A stretch of DNA of 5,279 nt, from the NCBI GenBank assembly GCA_959600045.1, contig CAUGKJ010000076.1, positions 1-5,279 on the forward strand, written 5' to 3'. Positions 4,899-5,279 of the stretch are shown here, one piece after another. This stretch comes from an uncultured Haemophilus sp. Its GTDB lineage: Bacteria > Pseudomonadota > Gammaproteobacteria > Enterobacterales > Pasteurellaceae. Every line of letters begins with the position of its first letter. Position 1 is the stretch's first letter. Below the pieces are notes generated by a model. It did no database searches. It was not told the DNA's origin and saw nothing but the letters and a program-made list of their open reading frames with translations. The translations under genes and the position numbers were made by a program.

Positions 4899-5279
4899 GT
4901 GGCTCATCGAGATTTTGCCGGTCGAAGCGGCTCAAAAAATAATAAAAAGAAAGCAAAGAAACGTTTTAATCGTAATACCTTAATTAGTCTTGCGTTGGTG
5001 GCGGTATTAGGTTTTGGTTTAGGGCTTTACTTCTTAAAAAGTAAAACACCAGCACCTGTAGTGACGACAAATGTTCAGCCGGAAAAACCGCAACCGAAAA
5101 GTGTGTTACCAAATCGTCCAGAAGAAGTATGGCACTATATTAAAGAATTAGAAACCCGTACGGTGCCGGTGGATAATAATCCTTCTTCCGTTGAAAAAAA
5201 TATGCGTTTGACGGAAGAACAACGTCAAGTGCTTATCCAGATGGAAAAAGAGCAAAAAGCTGCACAAGAAGCGAAAAAA
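4899..5279 (+). CDS. ftsN: FtsN, cell division protein (N-terminal part, cut by right edge)
   Basis: FtsN is a bitopic inner-membrane protein that arrives late at the divisome and triggers septal peptidoglycan synthesis through FtsA and the FtsQLB/FtsWI complex. The first 127 residues are present, in frame to the last base of the window. The cytoplasmic tail opens with MAHRDFAGRSG and a basic cluster (13-25). One membrane segment spans about 28-46, giving an N-in, C-out topology. The periplasmic RPEEVWHYIKELETR at 73-87 matches the essential E-domain helix of E. coli FtsN; W78, Y80 and L84 correspond to its key W83, Y85 and L89. LTEEQRQVL at 104-112 is also conserved. The rest of the linker and the C-terminal SPOR domain lie beyond the edge. 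The start is GTG with a good ribosome site. It follows priA directly by 93 bp, without the cytR gene found between them in E. coli. Confidence 0.95.
   Translation, partial: MAHRDFAGRSGSKNNKKKAKKRFNRNTLISLALVAVLGFGLGLYFLKSKTPAPVVTTNVQPEKPQPKSVLPNRPEEVWHYIKELETRTVPVDNNPSSVEKNMRLTEEQRQVLIQMEKEQKAAQEAKK

Noticed and set aside
1..5279. Mobile element, CRISPR array, tRNA/rRNA gene or novel defence system
   Set aside because: No terminal repeats, transposase, spaced direct repeats or structural RNA signature was seen; every sizeable frame belongs to a known conserved gene.

Overview
The window looks like a chromosomal segment of a Pasteurellaceae bacterium from the Haemophilus/Aggregatibacter branch. 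Three things point there: modest AT richness, strong protein resemblance to Haemophilus-type NapA/NapD/NapF, TrmB, PriA and FtsN, and five exact copies of the Hin-type DNA uptake signal core AAGTGCGGT (or its complement). The species cannot be fixed from this sequence alone. Nothing suggests a phage, plasmid, transposon or CRISPR array.

Layout. On the minus strand, positions 1-1139 hold the promoter-proximal end of a periplasmic nitrate reductase operon in the order napF-napD-napA; napA runs off the left edge. Positions 1140-1361 hold the napF upstream region, with a near-consensus FNR box at 1244-1257, and a hairpin at 1326-1344 that probably terminates the next operon. Also on the minus strand, 1362-2502 encode trmB followed by yggL. 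The 113-bp region 2503-2615 separates trmB from the divergent priA and carries a perfect TATAAT for each direction. priA (2616-4805, plus strand) is complete. ftsN (from 4899, GTG start) is cut by the right edge.

How the genes work together. NapF, NapD and NapA serve anaerobic or low-oxygen nitrate respiration: NapA is the catalytic molybdoenzyme exported by Tat, NapD is its signal-peptide chaperone and NapF is a cytoplasmic Fe-S maturation or electron-transfer partner. The other genes are housekeeping: tRNA m7G46 methylation (TrmB), a small conserved protein linked to ribosomes (YggL), replication restart (PriA) and activation of septal wall synthesis (FtsN). priA is followed directly by ftsN, without the cytR gene that lies between them in E. 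coli.

The most notable non-gene structure is a perfect 10-bp inverted pair of uptake signal cores inside the priA reading frame (2935-2962). Such pairs more often lie between genes, where they can act as terminators. I see no convincing new biological system; the findings are mostly regulatory and evolutionary points. Several starts are ambiguous between an upstream TTG and an in-frame ATG (napD, yggL, priA), and the ATG is preferred in each case.
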